A DNA stretch of 38,158 nt. Source: Bacteroidales bacterium (GTDB lineage Bacteria > Bacteroidota > Bacteroidia > Bacteroidales > UBA932). The notes under the pieces are model-generated. The model did no database searches, was not told where the DNA came from, and saw only the letters and a program-made list of their open reading frames with translations. Positions 15,669 to 24,832 of the stretch are shown piece after piece. Within the stretch, counting starts at the first letter, position 1. Each line of letters starts with the position of its first letter. The stretch spans positions 1 to 38,158 of the forward strand of contig JAGCUK010000050.1 in the NCBI GenBank assembly GCA_017962925.1, written 5' to 3'. A program made the translations under genes and the position numbers.

Positions 15669-17125
15669 GCCTTATGTCCTCCTATCTGTTTATTCCTGTC
15701 TTTCGCAGTCGCACCCTCCTCGAAGTTCATTCCTTTGAGGATTGCATTTTTGCCAAATTTTTGCCGGATCTTTAAAATCGCCTCCTGACGGCTGCGCTCG
15801 CGGTCTAAATCGGGTTCTTCCTGGAAGAGGTCCAACTGCACTCCTTCGGCAGATGATTCATCCACCACATGATTCGCTACCACATACATGCGGCGCACCA
15901 GCAGGTTCTTGTCGGTTATCCTGTCAAAGAGTTCCCCTACCGCCTTCATTATCAACTCGGTAGATGAGGTCTGGCGGCCAAGGTTTATAGAGCCGTGGGC
16001 GGGTTTCGGCACCGGCCGGCCGTACCAGTCGTCGGTCACAGGACCGCGGTATTTCTTTCGTACTTCCGGATTGGTCAGGCTCTCGGTGTCGTAGCCGATG
16101 GTCAGCACCATCTGGTCCGCCACCACCTTCTGCGAAACCATCTCCATCACCAGCAGATCCGTCATCTCCAGAATCACCGTTCGCGCCTTTGCAAAAGTAT
16201 AGGGTTCGCTCAGCACCTGACCGTTACTTAGGCTGTGACCTTCCGGCCGATAGCCTTTGACATCCGCGATGGTGCAGGGTTCCCATCCCCACGCATGATC
16301 GATTATCAACTCGGCGTTCACCCCGAAAAGTTTATATAGGAAGTCCTCGTTCTGGAGCGAACGGCGGGCCACATCTCCCAGCGTGTACATCCCGTTGTCT
16401 TCCAGGCGCTTGGCGAGTCCGCGTCCAATGCGCCAGAAGTCGGTCAGGGGCCGGTGGCTCCAGTATTTCTGCCGGAAACTCATTTCGTCCAGCGCAGCGA
16501 TTCGCACTCCATCCTTATCCGGCGCGCTGTGTTTAGCCTCGATATCCATCGCAATCTTGGAGAGGAAGAGGTTGGTGCCGATACCAGCGGTGGCGGTGAT
16601 GCCCGTCTGAGCCAGCACGTCTCGTATCATCTTCATCGCCAGATCGTGCGCGGTAGTGTTGTAGATGCGCAGATACTGAGTGGCGTCGATGAAGACTTCG
16701 TCGATCGAATAGACGTGGATGTCGTCGGAGGAGACGTATTTGAGGTAGATGTTATAAATCTGGGTGCTGACCTGGATGTAATGGGCCATCCGCGGGGGCG
16801 CGATTAGGTATCCGAGGGCCTTGGAAGGATCTTTCTGCACTTCAGGATCATGGGTGGCAACCCCAGAGAATTGGTGACCCGGGGCCCTCCGTAGGCGTGC
16901 GTCATTTACCTTTTTAACCTGCTGCACGACTTCAAAAAGCCGTGCTCGGCCGGATATTCCATAAGCTTTAAGGCTGGGCGTAACTGCCAGACAGATAGTC
17001 TTTTCCGTGCGGGATGCATCCGCCACCACCAGATTGGTAGTCAGCGGATCCAACCCCCGCGCCACGCACTCCACCGAGGCATAGAACGACTTAAGGTCTA
17101 TGGCTATGTATGTCCGGGAATCCAT
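15665..17125 (-). CDS. Y-family DNA polymerase (UmuC/DinB-like)
   Basis: The protein has 486 residues from ATG 17125 (MDSRTYIAIDLKSFYASVEC). A longer frame to 17326 is translated palindrome array and is rejected. Catalytic motifs are present: AIDLKSFYASVE (first Asp, residues 8-19) and VYSIDEVFIDAT (Asp-Glu pair), then the helix-hairpin-helix region (FWRIGRGLAKRLEDNG) and the little finger. It carries out error-prone translesion synthesis. The stop overlaps the beta-helix gene start as ATGA. Its 5' end abuts, at 50 bp, an array of three palindromes. Confidence 0.9.
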   Translation of the reverse strand: MDSRTYIAIDLKSFYASVECVARGLDPLTTNLVVADASRTEKTICLAVTPSLKAYGISGRARLFEVVQQVKKVNDARLRRAPGHQFSGVATHDPEVQKDPSKALGYLIAPPRMAHYIQVSTQIYNIYLKYVSSDDIHVYSIDEVFIDATQYLRIYNTTAHDLAMKMIRDVLAQTGITATAGIGTNLFLSKIAMDIEAKHSAPDKDGVRIAALDEMSFRQKYWSHRPLTDFWRIGRGLAKRLEDNGMYTLGDVARRSLQNEDFLYKLFGVNAELIIDHAWGWEPCTIADVKGYRPEGHSLSNGQVLSEPYTFAKARTVILEMTDLLVMEMVSQKVVADQMVLTIGYDTESLTNPEVRKKYRGPVTDDWYGRPVPKPAHGSINLGRQTSSTELIMKAVGELFDRITDKNLLVRRMYVVANHVVDESSAEGVQLDLFQEEPDLDRERSRQEAILKIRQKFGKNAILKGMNFEEGATAKDRNKQIGGHKA

Positions 17126-17174
17126 TAATGCAAATTTACAAAAATCCCCAGACCTCAGCAACAGCAAGACGGGG

Positions 17175-17312
17175 ACCTGGGGCGGAAATGGCCTCTGGCG
17201 CACCAGGTAGGGGCCAGAACAGGGGGACCTGGGGCGGGAACGGCCTCTGGTGCACCAGGTGGGGGCCAGAACAGGGGGACCTGGGGCGGGAACGGCCTCT
17301 AGCGCACCAGGT
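17175..17312. repeat. Palindrome array 1: three 34-nt palindromes, period 52 bp
   Basis: Copies lie at 17175-17208, 17227-17260 and 17279-17312, each separated by 18 nt. Every copy starts ACCTGGGGCG and ends (C/T)GCACCAGGT, forming a 10-bp outer stem with one mismatch. The inner part carries GGCCTCT. Spacers are G-rich (AGGGGCCAGAACAGGGGG and close variants). The array lies between the Y-family polymerase start and the RAYT gene. Confidence 0.92.
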
Positions 17313-17594
17313 GGGGCCCGGGACAATACTATGACTAGATGGCAGAGCGTGGGGCAACGCCGCCACTCACTGTCAAGAGTGGCGGCTACGGCGCGCGCCG
17401 GCTGCGGGGGTCACATCAGGGAAAGGCCCTCCTCGCCGGCAGCCTTAGCCACTTTTTAACCAAGCGGCATTAACCAGATAACCTAGAAACCAGCATAAAA
17501 AAACGAACCTATTTGTAGGTACGACCAGGGGGTAAAATTTAAACTTTTATGTTTGCCTATTATAACGAGAGCCAACACTCCGTAACTTGCGGCC
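17313..17594. other. Intergenic region before the RAYT gene, with a strong hairpin
   Basis: No gene is seen. It contains a perfect 10-bp stem (GCCGCCACTC at 17359-17368 with GAGTGGCGGC at 17377-17386, 8-nt loop) and a G+C-rich stretch to about 17450, then A/T-rich sequence. A TATGTTTG (17548-17555) fits a -7 promoter element for the RAYT gene, without a clear -33 box. Confidence 0.6.
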
Positions 17595-18464
17595 ATGAAA
17601 GCTTTTTATCATTACAGCTCAAAAGGCCTCACGAAAGACATCCTCTTCGAGAACGAACAGGAGTTCATTGCCGGGATGAACAGAATCGCCGTCTGCCTGA
17701 CTATATGCAAAGAAAAAGGAATGCCAATAATAATCCTGGCCTTTTGCCTGATGGACAATCACTTCCACTTTATCTTCTATGGCGAAAAGGACTACTGCGA
17801 CTTCTTCATCGACACCTACAAAAAACTGACATCGATGTGGATAGCCCAGCATAGAGAAAGGCCTTTGGCAGACACTTTCACATCCGGTTCTTTTCCGATA
17901 AGCCCCAACAAAGTCGGAGAAAAGATTGCCTATCTTTTCCGAAATCCGGTTGCTGCCGGCCTAAGAACCACACCCCAAGGTTATAGATGGTCCTCTGCAA
18001 GTATCATGTTTTCCGACACAAAGCAGATACTCTTAGGCGCCAGAATGATATCCGACCTCAGTTACAGGGAGAGAAGAAAACTATTTTCCAGTCATACTTC
18101 CCTACCCGAGGACTGGATCGTGCAGGCGGACGGAGTGATTTGGCCAGGGTGCTACACTGATTTCAAGGCTGCCGAGACCCACTTTCCTTCGGTGCGATCA
18201 TATATGTTCGAGCTTAATAATTTCAAGGTTGACAATGAGATCGATGCCGAGGAGGTCAAGCAGTTCTATTCGTTGCCGGATTCCGAGGTTAGGTTCCGGG
18301 CGGTGCAGACTTGCATGGAGTATTATCAGAAGGAGAGGATCAGTATGTGCTCTTTGGAGGAGAGGGTTTCTGTGGCGAAAATCTTGCGGCGAGAGTTGCG
18401 TTGCAATGATAAGCAGTTGGCGCGGGTTCTGCGGATAAAGCCCGAAATGCTTGGCAATCGCTAG
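17595..18464 (+). CDS. REP-associated tyrosine transposase (RAYT, Y1 family), copy 1
   Basis: The protein has 289 residues. The Y1 HUH motif is DNHFHF (His 56 and 58) and the catalytic Tyr is Y113 in AYLFRNPVAAGL. After the Y1 domain comes a long C-terminal extension (YRERRKLFSSHTSLPEDW..., then KQLARVLRIKPEM resembling a helix-turn-helix) shared with the second RAYT in this window. RAYTs cut and move short palindromes as single strands and are usually domesticated. Three palindromes lie upstream and three begin 6 bp after the stop, all at a 52-bp period, which strongly indicates the cognate repeats. No IS200/IS605 ends or accessory tnpB gene are seen. Confidence 0.88.
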   Translation: MKAFYHYSSKGLTKDILFENEQEFIAGMNRIAVCLTICKEKGMPIIILAFCLMDNHFHFIFYGEKDYCDFFIDTYKKLTSMWIAQHRERPLADTFTSGSFPISPNKVGEKIAYLFRNPVAAGLRTTPQGYRWSSASIMFSDTKQILLGARMISDLSYRERRKLFSSHTSLPEDWIVQADGVIWPGCYTDFKAAETHFPSVRSYMFELNNFKVDNEIDAEEVKQFYSLPDSEVRFRAVQTCMEYYQKERISMCSLEERVSVAKILRRELRCNDKQLARVLRIKPEMLGNR

Positions 18465-18470
18465 TAAACC

Positions 18471-18608
18471 ACCTGGGGCGGAAAGGGCCTCTGGCGCACC
18501 AGGTGGGGCCCGGAACAGGGGGACCTGGGGCGGAAAACGCCTTTGGCGCACCAGGTGGGGCCCGGAACAGGGGGACCTGGGGCGAATCGCTAGGATTTCG
18601 CACCAGGT
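18471..18608. repeat. Palindrome array 2: three 34-nt palindromes, period 52 bp
   Basis: Copies lie at 18471-18504, 18523-18556 and 18575-18608, directly after the RAYT stop. Ends are ACCTGGGGCG and CGCACCAGGT. Both 18-nt spacers are identical (GGGGCCCGGAACAGGGGG). The third copy has a different core (GAATCGCTAGGATT) that extends the stem, so the palindrome is preserved although the sequence changed. Confidence 0.93.
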
Positions 18609-18685
18609 CCAGGAAACAATCTATTAAAAAGCAGAGGCAATCAGGCAAGACCGGCAGATTCCTGCCAAGTCAAGGCCCAATCCCC

Positions 18686-20917
18686 CTACTCCCACATAAA
18701 CCGCAGCATTTCAGGGGTTTTGGAGTAGTCGTAGATGCGGATGTAGTCCATGCCGTACAGGCGGATGTGCGAATCGCCGCCGCCATCGTCGAGGTCATCG
18801 CCCACAAAGAGGCAGTCATCCAGCGAATAGCCATGTTCGTGGGCATAACGCAGCGTAGCATCGAACTTATTGTACTGGCGGGGAGTCAAATCAAACGAAG
18901 TCGAGCCGCCGATATACACAGCGTAATCCTTAAAGACCTCCAGCACCTCGGGATACATCGCACGACGTTTGGCCTTGTCGGGATCGAACTTCAGCTTTTC
19001 GTATTTGTCAGGAGCTGTTCCCATCAGCCCGAAAGTCACCATTCCACTGGCGTGGAACTCAACAGGATCCCCGGAATAAGAAGTATATCCGTATTTGTCC
19101 CGGAAATACTGGCACCACTTCATGATGAACGCGGTGTCCGCCGGGCAAGTATCTTCGCGGATAATCTTGAATTCTCCATCCACGATGGCACTTTCCTGCA
19201 TGCCGTAGTTACCCACGATCGGCACAGGGAAATTCCCCATCTGTTTATACACACGCGGGCAGTTCCCGGCAGCACTCATCACTAGGTCATACTTCTCGGA
19301 AAGCTTCTCCAGGAGCTCGCGAGCGGCGGGTTCCAGAGGCATACGATGCTCGGTGAGCGTGGCGTCCAAGTCAAAGCAAATCAGCTTCTTAGCCTTGATC
19401 TTGGCGGCATCGCGCACAGGGTCCAACTCGGTAGGATTAGCCGAGAAGTAGATCTTCACCACGTCGTCTATCCCCTCCCTCATCGAATCCGGCAGCTTGA
19501 AATTCAGGAAGCCGTCCCGGTAGATATATTCCACCTTCTGGCGGTTGCGAAGCAGCACGACTGAAACCGGCGCACGGTCGGTCTTGATGGACACCTGGCC
19601 CTTGAATCCGCCCAGCAGATGGGCGTACCAGATATCCGCCCCTCGCGTAGTCAGCGGCACGTTGGCACGCTCCACCCCGGGGGTAGGCCCGCAGCCGATC
19701 AGCGACTCCTCGCCCGTCGCCATCCACTCCTTCAGCCCCGCGATCTCCTTATAGAAATTGGGATGCATGTCCCCGGTGCCGGAAGGTCCGACGTTGGGCA
19801 GGAAGTTGCCCCCGAGTGAGCGGGAGGCCACGAATTCCTCCATGAACCAGCTCAGAGGGCGGAAGAGGCCTTTGGTGTTATACCCCCAGCCGCCGCCTTT
19901 CCCGGTCCAGATGTGGCAGTGCTCCCACCACTCCGAAGGCACGTAAGTAGGCGTCTGGCATTCGAAGGGCGTGGTGAAATCGCCGATTCGCATCGAGGTG
20001 CCGGCGGGGTTGTCGGGGTTGACGATATTCCCCCAGCGGTCGTTTATGACGATGTCCGGTTGCAGCGAGCGTATCCAGGCATAGACCTGCTCAGTGCAGA
20101 GGTCCTGCACGGGGATGCCGTACCAGCCCATGCCGTCCAGCCACAGCACGTCCACACGGCCGTAGTTGGTCAGCAGTTCCTCGAGCTGCGCGATGACGTA
20201 TGCGAAGAATTTTTCAAAGTCTTTGCGATTCTGCACGTTGTCCTGCACAGGCCCGCGTTTGCCCCAGGTGTCAACGTCCCATTCTGTATCAGGGCGATAG
20301 CCCGGATAATGCCAGTCCTGAGGGGAGAAGTAGAAGCCCACGCGCATACCCGTCTTATGGCAGGCATCCACGTATTCCCGCACCAGGTCCCGACCGCCAA
20401 GATACTGCTTGACGCCGATGCCGTAGCGCGAGGGCCAGAGGGCGTAGCCGTCGTGATGCCGGGTGGTCAGCACGGCATATTTGAAACCGGCTTCGCGTGC
20501 GGCAGACAGGTATTTTTCGAAGTAGTTCCCGGGCTTGAAGTGGTTCGCCTGGTCATAGTATTCCTGCCGGCTATGGTAGTCCCCTCCCCATTTGTAGCCT
20601 TTTATCATATTCCAAGATGGCTGGGCGCCGATCATGGAATGGATGCCCCAGTGAAGGAAGAGGCCCAGACTCGCGGAAGGAAACCATTGCGCGCCAGGAG
20701 CGGGGTTCGGGAACACCAAACCCGCCGTGCCCGCAAGGCTTGCCGCGTCAGGCAAAGGGCCCGTCTGTGTCCCGCGAGGGGACCCCAGTGCCAACAACTC
20801 CTGTGCACGCTTCAAATCCGACTTGGAGATGCGGTAATCCCGCGAATCGATCTGCCACTGGGCAAAAGCCCCGGCGCAGAGCGTCAGGGCCAGCAAAGTA
20901 ATAACTAACCTTTTCAT
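18686..20917 (-). CDS. GH29 alpha-L-fucosidase fused to a HAD-IIB phosphatase
   Basis: The protein has 743 residues. A signal peptide (MKRLVITLLALTLCAGAFA) leads into a GH29 catalytic domain: FLHWGIHS (88-94), TTRHHDGYALWPS (151-163) and the nucleophile region VDVLWLDGMGW with Asp 261. From about residue 508 a HAD-IIB hydrolase begins, with motif I FDLDATLTEH (Asp 516 and 518) and motif IV FVGDDLDDGGGD near the end; it resembles the sugar-phosphate phosphatase/phosphomannomutase group. A secreted glycosidase joined to a normally cytosolic phosphatase is unusual. The frame is continuous, so no stop or shift explains it. It follows the OTC gene with no gap (TAG then ATG). Either the phosphatase works in the periplasm, or two genes fused by deletion. 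Confidence 0.88.
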   Translation of the reverse strand: MKRLVITLLALTLCAGAFAQWQIDSRDYRISKSDLKRAQELLALGSPRGTQTGPLPDAASLAGTAGLVFPNPAPGAQWFPSASLGLFLHWGIHSMIGAQPSWNMIKGYKWGGDYHSRQEYYDQANHFKPGNYFEKYLSAAREAGFKYAVLTTRHHDGYALWPSRYGIGVKQYLGGRDLVREYVDACHKTGMRVGFYFSPQDWHYPGYRPDTEWDVDTWGKRGPVQDNVQNRKDFEKFFAYVIAQLEELLTNYGRVDVLWLDGMGWYGIPVQDLCTEQVYAWIRSLQPDIVINDRWGNIVNPDNPAGTSMRIGDFTTPFECQTPTYVPSEWWEHCHIWTGKGGGWGYNTKGLFRPLSWFMEEFVASRSLGGNFLPNVGPSGTGDMHPNFYKEIAGLKEWMATGEESLIGCGPTPGVERANVPLTTRGADIWYAHLLGGFKGQVSIKTDRAPVSVVLLRNRQKVEYIYRDGFLNFKLPDSMREGIDDVVKIYFSANPTELDPVRDAAKIKAKKLICFDLDATLTEHRMPLEPAARELLEKLSEKYDLVMSAAGNCPRVYKQMGNFPVPIVGNYGMQESAIVDGEFKIIREDTCPADTAFIMKWCQYFRDKYGYTSYSGDPVEFHASGMVTFGLMGTAPDKYEKLKFDPDKAKRRAMYPEVLEVFKDYAVYIGGSTSFDLTPRQYNKFDATLRYAHEHGYSLDDCLFVGDDLDDGGGDSHIRLYGMDYIRIYDYSKTPEMLRFMWE

Positions 20918-21919
20918 CTAGTCTCCGAGGGTTGCGACCATGACGGCCTTGATGGTATGCATGCGGTTCTCCGCCTCGTCGAAAACGATACTGGCAGGAC
21001 TCTCGAACACATCCTCCGTCACCTCGACGCCATCCAGACCGAACTTCTGGTACACATCCTCACCCGCCTTCGTGTCACGATTGTGATAGGACGGCAGGCA
21101 GTGCATAAACTTGCAGTTGGGGTTGCCTGTGCGGGCCATCAGCTTGGCATTCACCTGATAAGGCAGCAGCATGGCGATACGCTCCTTCCATACCTCGTCC
21201 GGCTCACCCATGGAGACCCAAATATCGGTGTAGATGAAATCGCATCCCTTCACGCCAGCATCAACATCATCGGTGATGGTGATGCACGCGCCAGTTTCCT
21301 TGGCAATCTTCTGGCACTCCGCAATCAGCTCGGCAGCGGGCTGCAGGGGCTTCGGAGCCACAATGCGCACATCCATCCCCATCTTCGCGCCGCCAACCAG
21401 CAGGGAGTTGCCCATATTGAAACGTGCATCGCCGAGATAAGCGTATGAAACCTGATTCAGGGGCTTGTCGCTATGCTCGCGCATGGTCAGGAAGTCCGCG
21501 AGGATTTGGGTAGGATGGAACTCGTTGGTCAGGCCGTTCCACACCGGCACGCCGGAGAACTTCGCAAGTTCCTCCACGGTCGTCTGCGCGAAGCCGCGAT
21601 ACTCGATGCCATCATACATCCTCCCAAGAACGCGGGCAGTGTCCTTCATGGTCTCTTTGATGCCGATCTGGCTGCCGGTGGGGCCGAGGTAGGTCACGTG
21701 CGCGCCCTGGTCGTAGGCCGCCACTTCGAAGGAGCAGCGGGTGCGGGTAGATGTCTTCTCGAATATGAGGGCTATGTTCTTGCCTACCATAGTCTTACGC
21801 TCTCTGCCTTCGCGCTTCGCCTGCTTGAGCTCGGCGGCAAGGTCAAGGAAATACTGAATCTCTTCGGGGGTGAAATCGAGCAGTTTAAGGAAACTGCGGT
21901 TCTTTAGGTTTACTGACAT
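20918..21919 (-). CDS. Ornithine carbamoyltransferase
   Basis: The protein has 333 residues from ATG 21919 ([20 protein letters not shown]). The carbamoyl-phosphate site [12 protein letters not shown] (about 53-64), HPTQILAD and the ornithine-loop [12 protein letters not shown] are all present. It interconverts citrulline + phosphate and ornithine + carbamoyl phosphate. Coming 5 bp after carbamate kinase and after a deiminase-like gene, it most likely works in the catabolic direction of the arginine deiminase pathway (ArcB role). An anabolic ArgF role is possible. Confidence 0.93.
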   Translation of the reverse strand: MSVNLKNRSFLKLLDFTPEEIQYFLDLAAELKQAKREGRERKTMVGKNIALIFEKTSTRTRCSFEVAAYDQGAHVTYLGPTGSQIGIKETMKDTARVLGRMYDGIEYRGFAQTTVEELAKFSGVPVWNGLTNEFHPTQILADFLTMREHSDKPLNQVSYAYLGDARFNMGNSLLVGGAKMGMDVRIVAPKPLQPAAELIAECQKIAKETGACITITDDVDAGVKGCDFIYTDIWVSMGEPDEVWKERIAMLLPYQVNAKLMARTGNPNCKFMHCLPSYHNRDTKAGEDVYQKFGLDGVEVTEDVFESPASIVFDEAENRMHTIKAVMVATLGD

Positions 21920-21924
21920 ATCTA

Positions 21925-22845
21925 TTAAGGAATTATTCTTGTTCCGCAGGCAGGATTTCCGAGCTGCCCAGCCTCGGTGATAACACACTGTGCGCCTCCA
22001 TTCTTTACAAAAAGTATACCCGCGCGCACCTTGGGTGCCATGGATCCTTCCGCGAATTGGCCTTCGGCGAGATAGCGTTCGGCCTCGGCGACGGTGATCG
22101 CGTCGAGGGCCATCTCTCCGGGCTTCCGGAAGTTGATATATACCTTGGCCACATCCGTCAGGATGTAGAATTCATCGGCTTTCATCTGGATTGCGCAGAG
22201 GGTACTGGCGAGGTCCTTGTCGATAACCGCCTCGATGCCACGGTAGCCGTCGGGTTTCTTGATGACGGGGATGCCGCCACCTCCGACTGTAATCACTATG
22301 CTGCCTTCGCGCGCCATCTTTTCTATCAGGTCGATGTTATGAACATCTATCGGTTTCGGGGATGCAACAACCTTCCTCCATCCCAACCCGCGGGGATCTT
22401 CCTTATAAGTCGCGCCGTCCTGGGGCTTCTCCTTATAGTAAGGCCCAACCGGCTTCGTAGGATTCTGGAAGGCGGGATCATCTGCCGCAACCTCCACCCG
22501 GGTGACCAGGGAGACGATTCTGCGGTGGATACCGGCGCGGTTGAGCACACGCTCCAGTGCGGTCTCGATCAGGTAGGCAATAGACCCCTGGGTCTCAGCA
22601 CCGCAGAAATCCATCGGCATCGCCGGCATATCGAACATCTTCTTCCCGGCCTCATGCCGCAGCAGCGCATTCCCCACCTGGGGGCCGTTGCCGTGGCCTA
22701 TCACTATATCATAGCCCTTCTCGATCAGGGGGACAAGCTGCTGGCAGGTGCGCTCCACGTTCTCCAGCTGTTCGTCGAAGGTGCCTTTCTGACCGGCGCG
22801 GAGGAGCGCATTCCCGCCGAAGGCAATCATAGCAAGTTTATTCAT
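21925..22845 (-). CDS. arcC: Carbamate kinase
   Basis: The protein has 306 residues. Family motifs: [16 protein letters not shown] at 8-23, [12 protein letters not shown] (47-58), [11 protein letters not shown], and [10 protein letters not shown] with VIDKDLAS further on. It makes ATP and carbamate (CO2 + NH3) from carbamoyl phosphate and ADP. It stands between the deiminase-like gene (12 bp upstream) and ornithine carbamoyltransferase, completing an energy-yielding arginine or citrulline degradation module. Confidence 0.95.
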   Translation of the reverse strand: MNKLAMIAFGGNALLRAGQKGTFDEQLENVERTCQQLVPLIEKGYDIVIGHGNGPQVGNALLRHEAGKKMFDMPAMPMDFCGAETQGSIAYLIETALERVLNRAGIHRRIVSLVTRVEVAADDPAFQNPTKPVGPYYKEKPQDGATYKEDPRGLGWRKVVASPKPIDVHNIDLIEKMAREGSIVITVGGGGIPVIKKPDGYRGIEAVIDKDLASTLCAIQMKADEFYILTDVAKVYINFRKPGEMALDAITVAEAERYLAEGQFAEGSMAPKVRAGILFVKNGGAQCVITEAGQLGNPACGTRIIP

Positions 22846-22857
22846 AGTCAGTCGAGG

Positions 22858-23769
22858 TTATTCTCTCACCAGAGGAAGAGTGGAGCAACGCAGCAGGCCG
22901 CCCATCTTGGAAATCTCCCGGTAGGGCACGGTCTCCACGGTGATGCCCTGGGCCTCCAGCCACGCCTTCAGGCGGGTGAAGTGCTCTTCCACCACCACAA
23001 TATCCTCCGAAATAGAGAAGATGTTGGAGTTCATCCAATACATCTCTTCACGCGTGAGGTCGAAGACGTTCTCCGCCCCGAACACGTTCACAAGGTGCTC
23101 CGCGTCGCGCGGGTTCATGAATCCTTCGCGGTAGATGATGGCTTTCCCGCGGCCTACCGGCATGAAGGTGCAGTCCAGATGGAGTATGCCTTCGTAGGGG
23201 TCGGTGTCGCTCTTGCGGAGGTTCAGGGGCACGATGTCCTTCTCCGGGAAGATCATCTTGAGGTAGTCCAGCGCCAGCGCATTGGTGCGAGCGGTCTTCA
23301 CCGTGGGATAATCGGGGAAGTTGTACTGCCCTACGAACACGATGCCGTTGTAGAGGATGACATCGCCGCCTTCCACGTGCACGGCCTCGGGGAGGTTGTA
23401 GATATTCTTATAGTGGATGTTGCGGTAGATGGGCTCGTACGCGTCGATCTCCGCCTGGCGGTCGGGGATGATGTTGGAGACGATGATTTTGTCGTCGATC
23501 ACGAAGCCTACGTCGCGGGAGAAGACCTGATTGCAGTTGGTCACCAGCGCCGGCCGGTGCACCTTCACCCCATGCTTCTTGAGGATGGCCTCGAAGGCCT
23601 CCATCTCGCGTACTATTGCCTGCTCGGTGGGATAAACCCCGTTCTTGACGGATTCGTAGGACTTGCTGTCGAAGGCCTCCTCCAGCGTCGGAGCCGGCCC
23701 GTTGGAATACGGCAACCCAAGAACCACTTCCTTGAGCCTGCCGGTTTCAGATGTAATATGTAGTAGCAT
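22858..23769 (-). CDS. Arginine-deiminase-like guanidino hydrolase
   Basis: The protein has 303 residues with the amidinotransferase/deiminase fold. Catalytic residues can be placed: FSRDVGF and VEGGDV (acidic substrate ligands), HLDCTFMP (His) and the terminal nucleophile Cys 295 in GGLLRCSTLPLVRE. It is shorter than classical ArcA (about 410 residues) and closer in length to the DDAH/citrullinase-type members. Its position before carbamate kinase and ornithine carbamoyltransferase argues that it supplies citrulline from arginine (or a related guanidino compound). The start ATG is 2 bp after the pentapeptide gene stop. Confidence 0.82.
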   Translation of the reverse strand: MLLHITSETGRLKEVVLGLPYSNGPAPTLEEAFDSKSYESVKNGVYPTEQAIVREMEAFEAILKKHGVKVHRPALVTNCNQVFSRDVGFVIDDKIIVSNIIPDRQAEIDAYEPIYRNIHYKNIYNLPEAVHVEGGDVILYNGIVFVGQYNFPDYPTVKTARTNALALDYLKMIFPEKDIVPLNLRKSDTDPYEGILHLDCTFMPVGRGKAIIYREGFMNPRDAEHLVNVFGAENVFDLTREEMYWMNSNIFSISEDIVVVEEHFTRLKAWLEAQGITVETVPYREISKMGGLLRCSTLPLVRE

Positions 23770-23771
23770 TT

Positions 23772-24821
23772 CTATTGATTACGGATCTTGTTGCCGAGGA
23801 TGAAGCCGAAGATTCCGGTAAGGAGGATGCCGATGGTGGTCTGCACCAGGTTGAGCATGTCAACCAGCGGCGAAACGCCTTCCAGGATGTCCGAATCCAT
23901 GCCGGCCATATTCTTTAGGCTGATGCCGAGGGCCTCCAGGTACTTCAGGGGCGATACTTCGGCGCAGAAGAACATCGCGAAGAGGAATACCGTCACGATG
24001 TAAGTCACCACCATCTTGAACATGCTCTCGCCGTAGCCGAAGAGGAGGTCCGAAAGGGAATTCATGAGGATGCGCCAGAGGTTCCCGGCCTTCTTCCAGA
24101 AGCCAATCTTGGAATCGCTCAGCTCCGCGATCATCCGGCGGCGCTCCATGCGACGGCCCTGCACATAACCCCAGTTGGCATCCGCGATGTAACCCTTCTC
24201 ATTCCAAAGGCCATTGATGGTCTTGTAAATATCCTCCGCATCAGCCCAGCGACTCTTAACCGCCTCGGACGGATCCCAATCGGATACCTGACTGCGGTCG
24301 TTGGTGCGCACCCCGGTGCCGAAGTTGTGCCAGTCCACCAGGAACTTGGTGTAAGCTTCCTTATCCTGCTGGAGGATGCGCCCGCGGAAGAGATTCTCCC
24401 GGCGGATGTTGGAGCCATCCCCAAAATAAGTATTGAAGATGCTGCAGTTGGAGAAGGACGAATGCTTGAAGAGCACCACGCCCTCGAAAAACGCGCGATA
24501 GAAGTCGCAGAAATCCACCGTTGCATCCTCGAAGGTAGCGTTGTTGATCCGCGCATAGCGGAAGTCGCTCCAGGAGATGTTGGCATAGCGGAAACGGCAG
24601 TTCTCGAGGGTTGCCTTGCGGAAGGATACGCTCTGCAGCGTGGGCTCGGCCGCCTTGCCGGAATGATCGAAATCGCAGCCGTCCAGAGTTGCCTCGTCGA
24701 AGCTGCAGTGCCTCAGGGTGGCGTTCTTGAAATTAACGTTCACCAGCGTGCAGCCGGAAAAATCGATACCTTCCAGAACCTGTCCGGAATAGTCGATATC
24801 CTTAAAGGATTTTGTTTTCAT
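23772..24821 (-). CDS. Pentapeptide-repeat protein with C-terminal two-helix membrane (ion-channel-like) domain
   Basis: The protein has 349 residues. Residues 1 to about 125 are pentapeptide repeats of the A(D/N)LXX type (IDYSGQVLEGIDFSGCTLVN, later FRKATLENCRFRYANISWS). A middle helical part is followed by two membrane segments, MVVTYIVTVFLFAMFFCAEV (about 268-287) and a final one ending TGIFGFILGNKIRNQ. That hairpin with an intervening loop resembles a two-helix channel (Ion_trans_2-like), although no TVGYG-type selectivity filter is visible. It lies 11 bp after the sugar-nucleotide dehydratase and 2 bp before the deiminase gene, in one operon. The function is unknown; coupling of membrane state to arginine catabolism is speculative. 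Confidence 0.75.
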   Translation of the reverse strand: MKTKSFKDIDYSGQVLEGIDFSGCTLVNVNFKNATLRHCSFDEATLDGCDFDHSGKAAEPTLQSVSFRKATLENCRFRYANISWSDFRYARINNATFEDATVDFCDFYRAFFEGVVLFKHSSFSNCSIFNTYFGDGSNIRRENLFRGRILQQDKEAYTKFLVDWHNFGTGVRTNDRSQVSDWDPSEAVKSRWADAEDIYKTINGLWNEKGYIADANWGYVQGRRMERRRMIAELSDSKIGFWKKAGNLWRILMNSLSDLLFGYGESMFKMVVTYIVTVFLFAMFFCAEVSPLKYLEALGISLKNMAGMDSDILEGVSPLVDMLNLVQTTIGILLTGIFGFILGNKIRNQ

Positions 24822-24832
24822 AATAGTATTTG

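Noticed and set aside
17126..17326. Longer reading frame extending the Y-family polymerase upstream to 17326
   Set aside because: The added 67 residues are translated palindrome array (proline/arginine repeats) and family proteins start at MDSRTYIAID.
17175..18608. CRISPR array
   Set aside because: The 34-nt units are palindromes with near-identical 18-nt spacers, only three per cluster, and no cas genes; spacers are not unique.
22057..23763. 568-codon open frame on the plus strand opposite the arcC and deiminase genes
   Set aside because: It is the antisense shadow of two well-supported genes with clear catalytic motifs; it shows no recognisable motif of its own.
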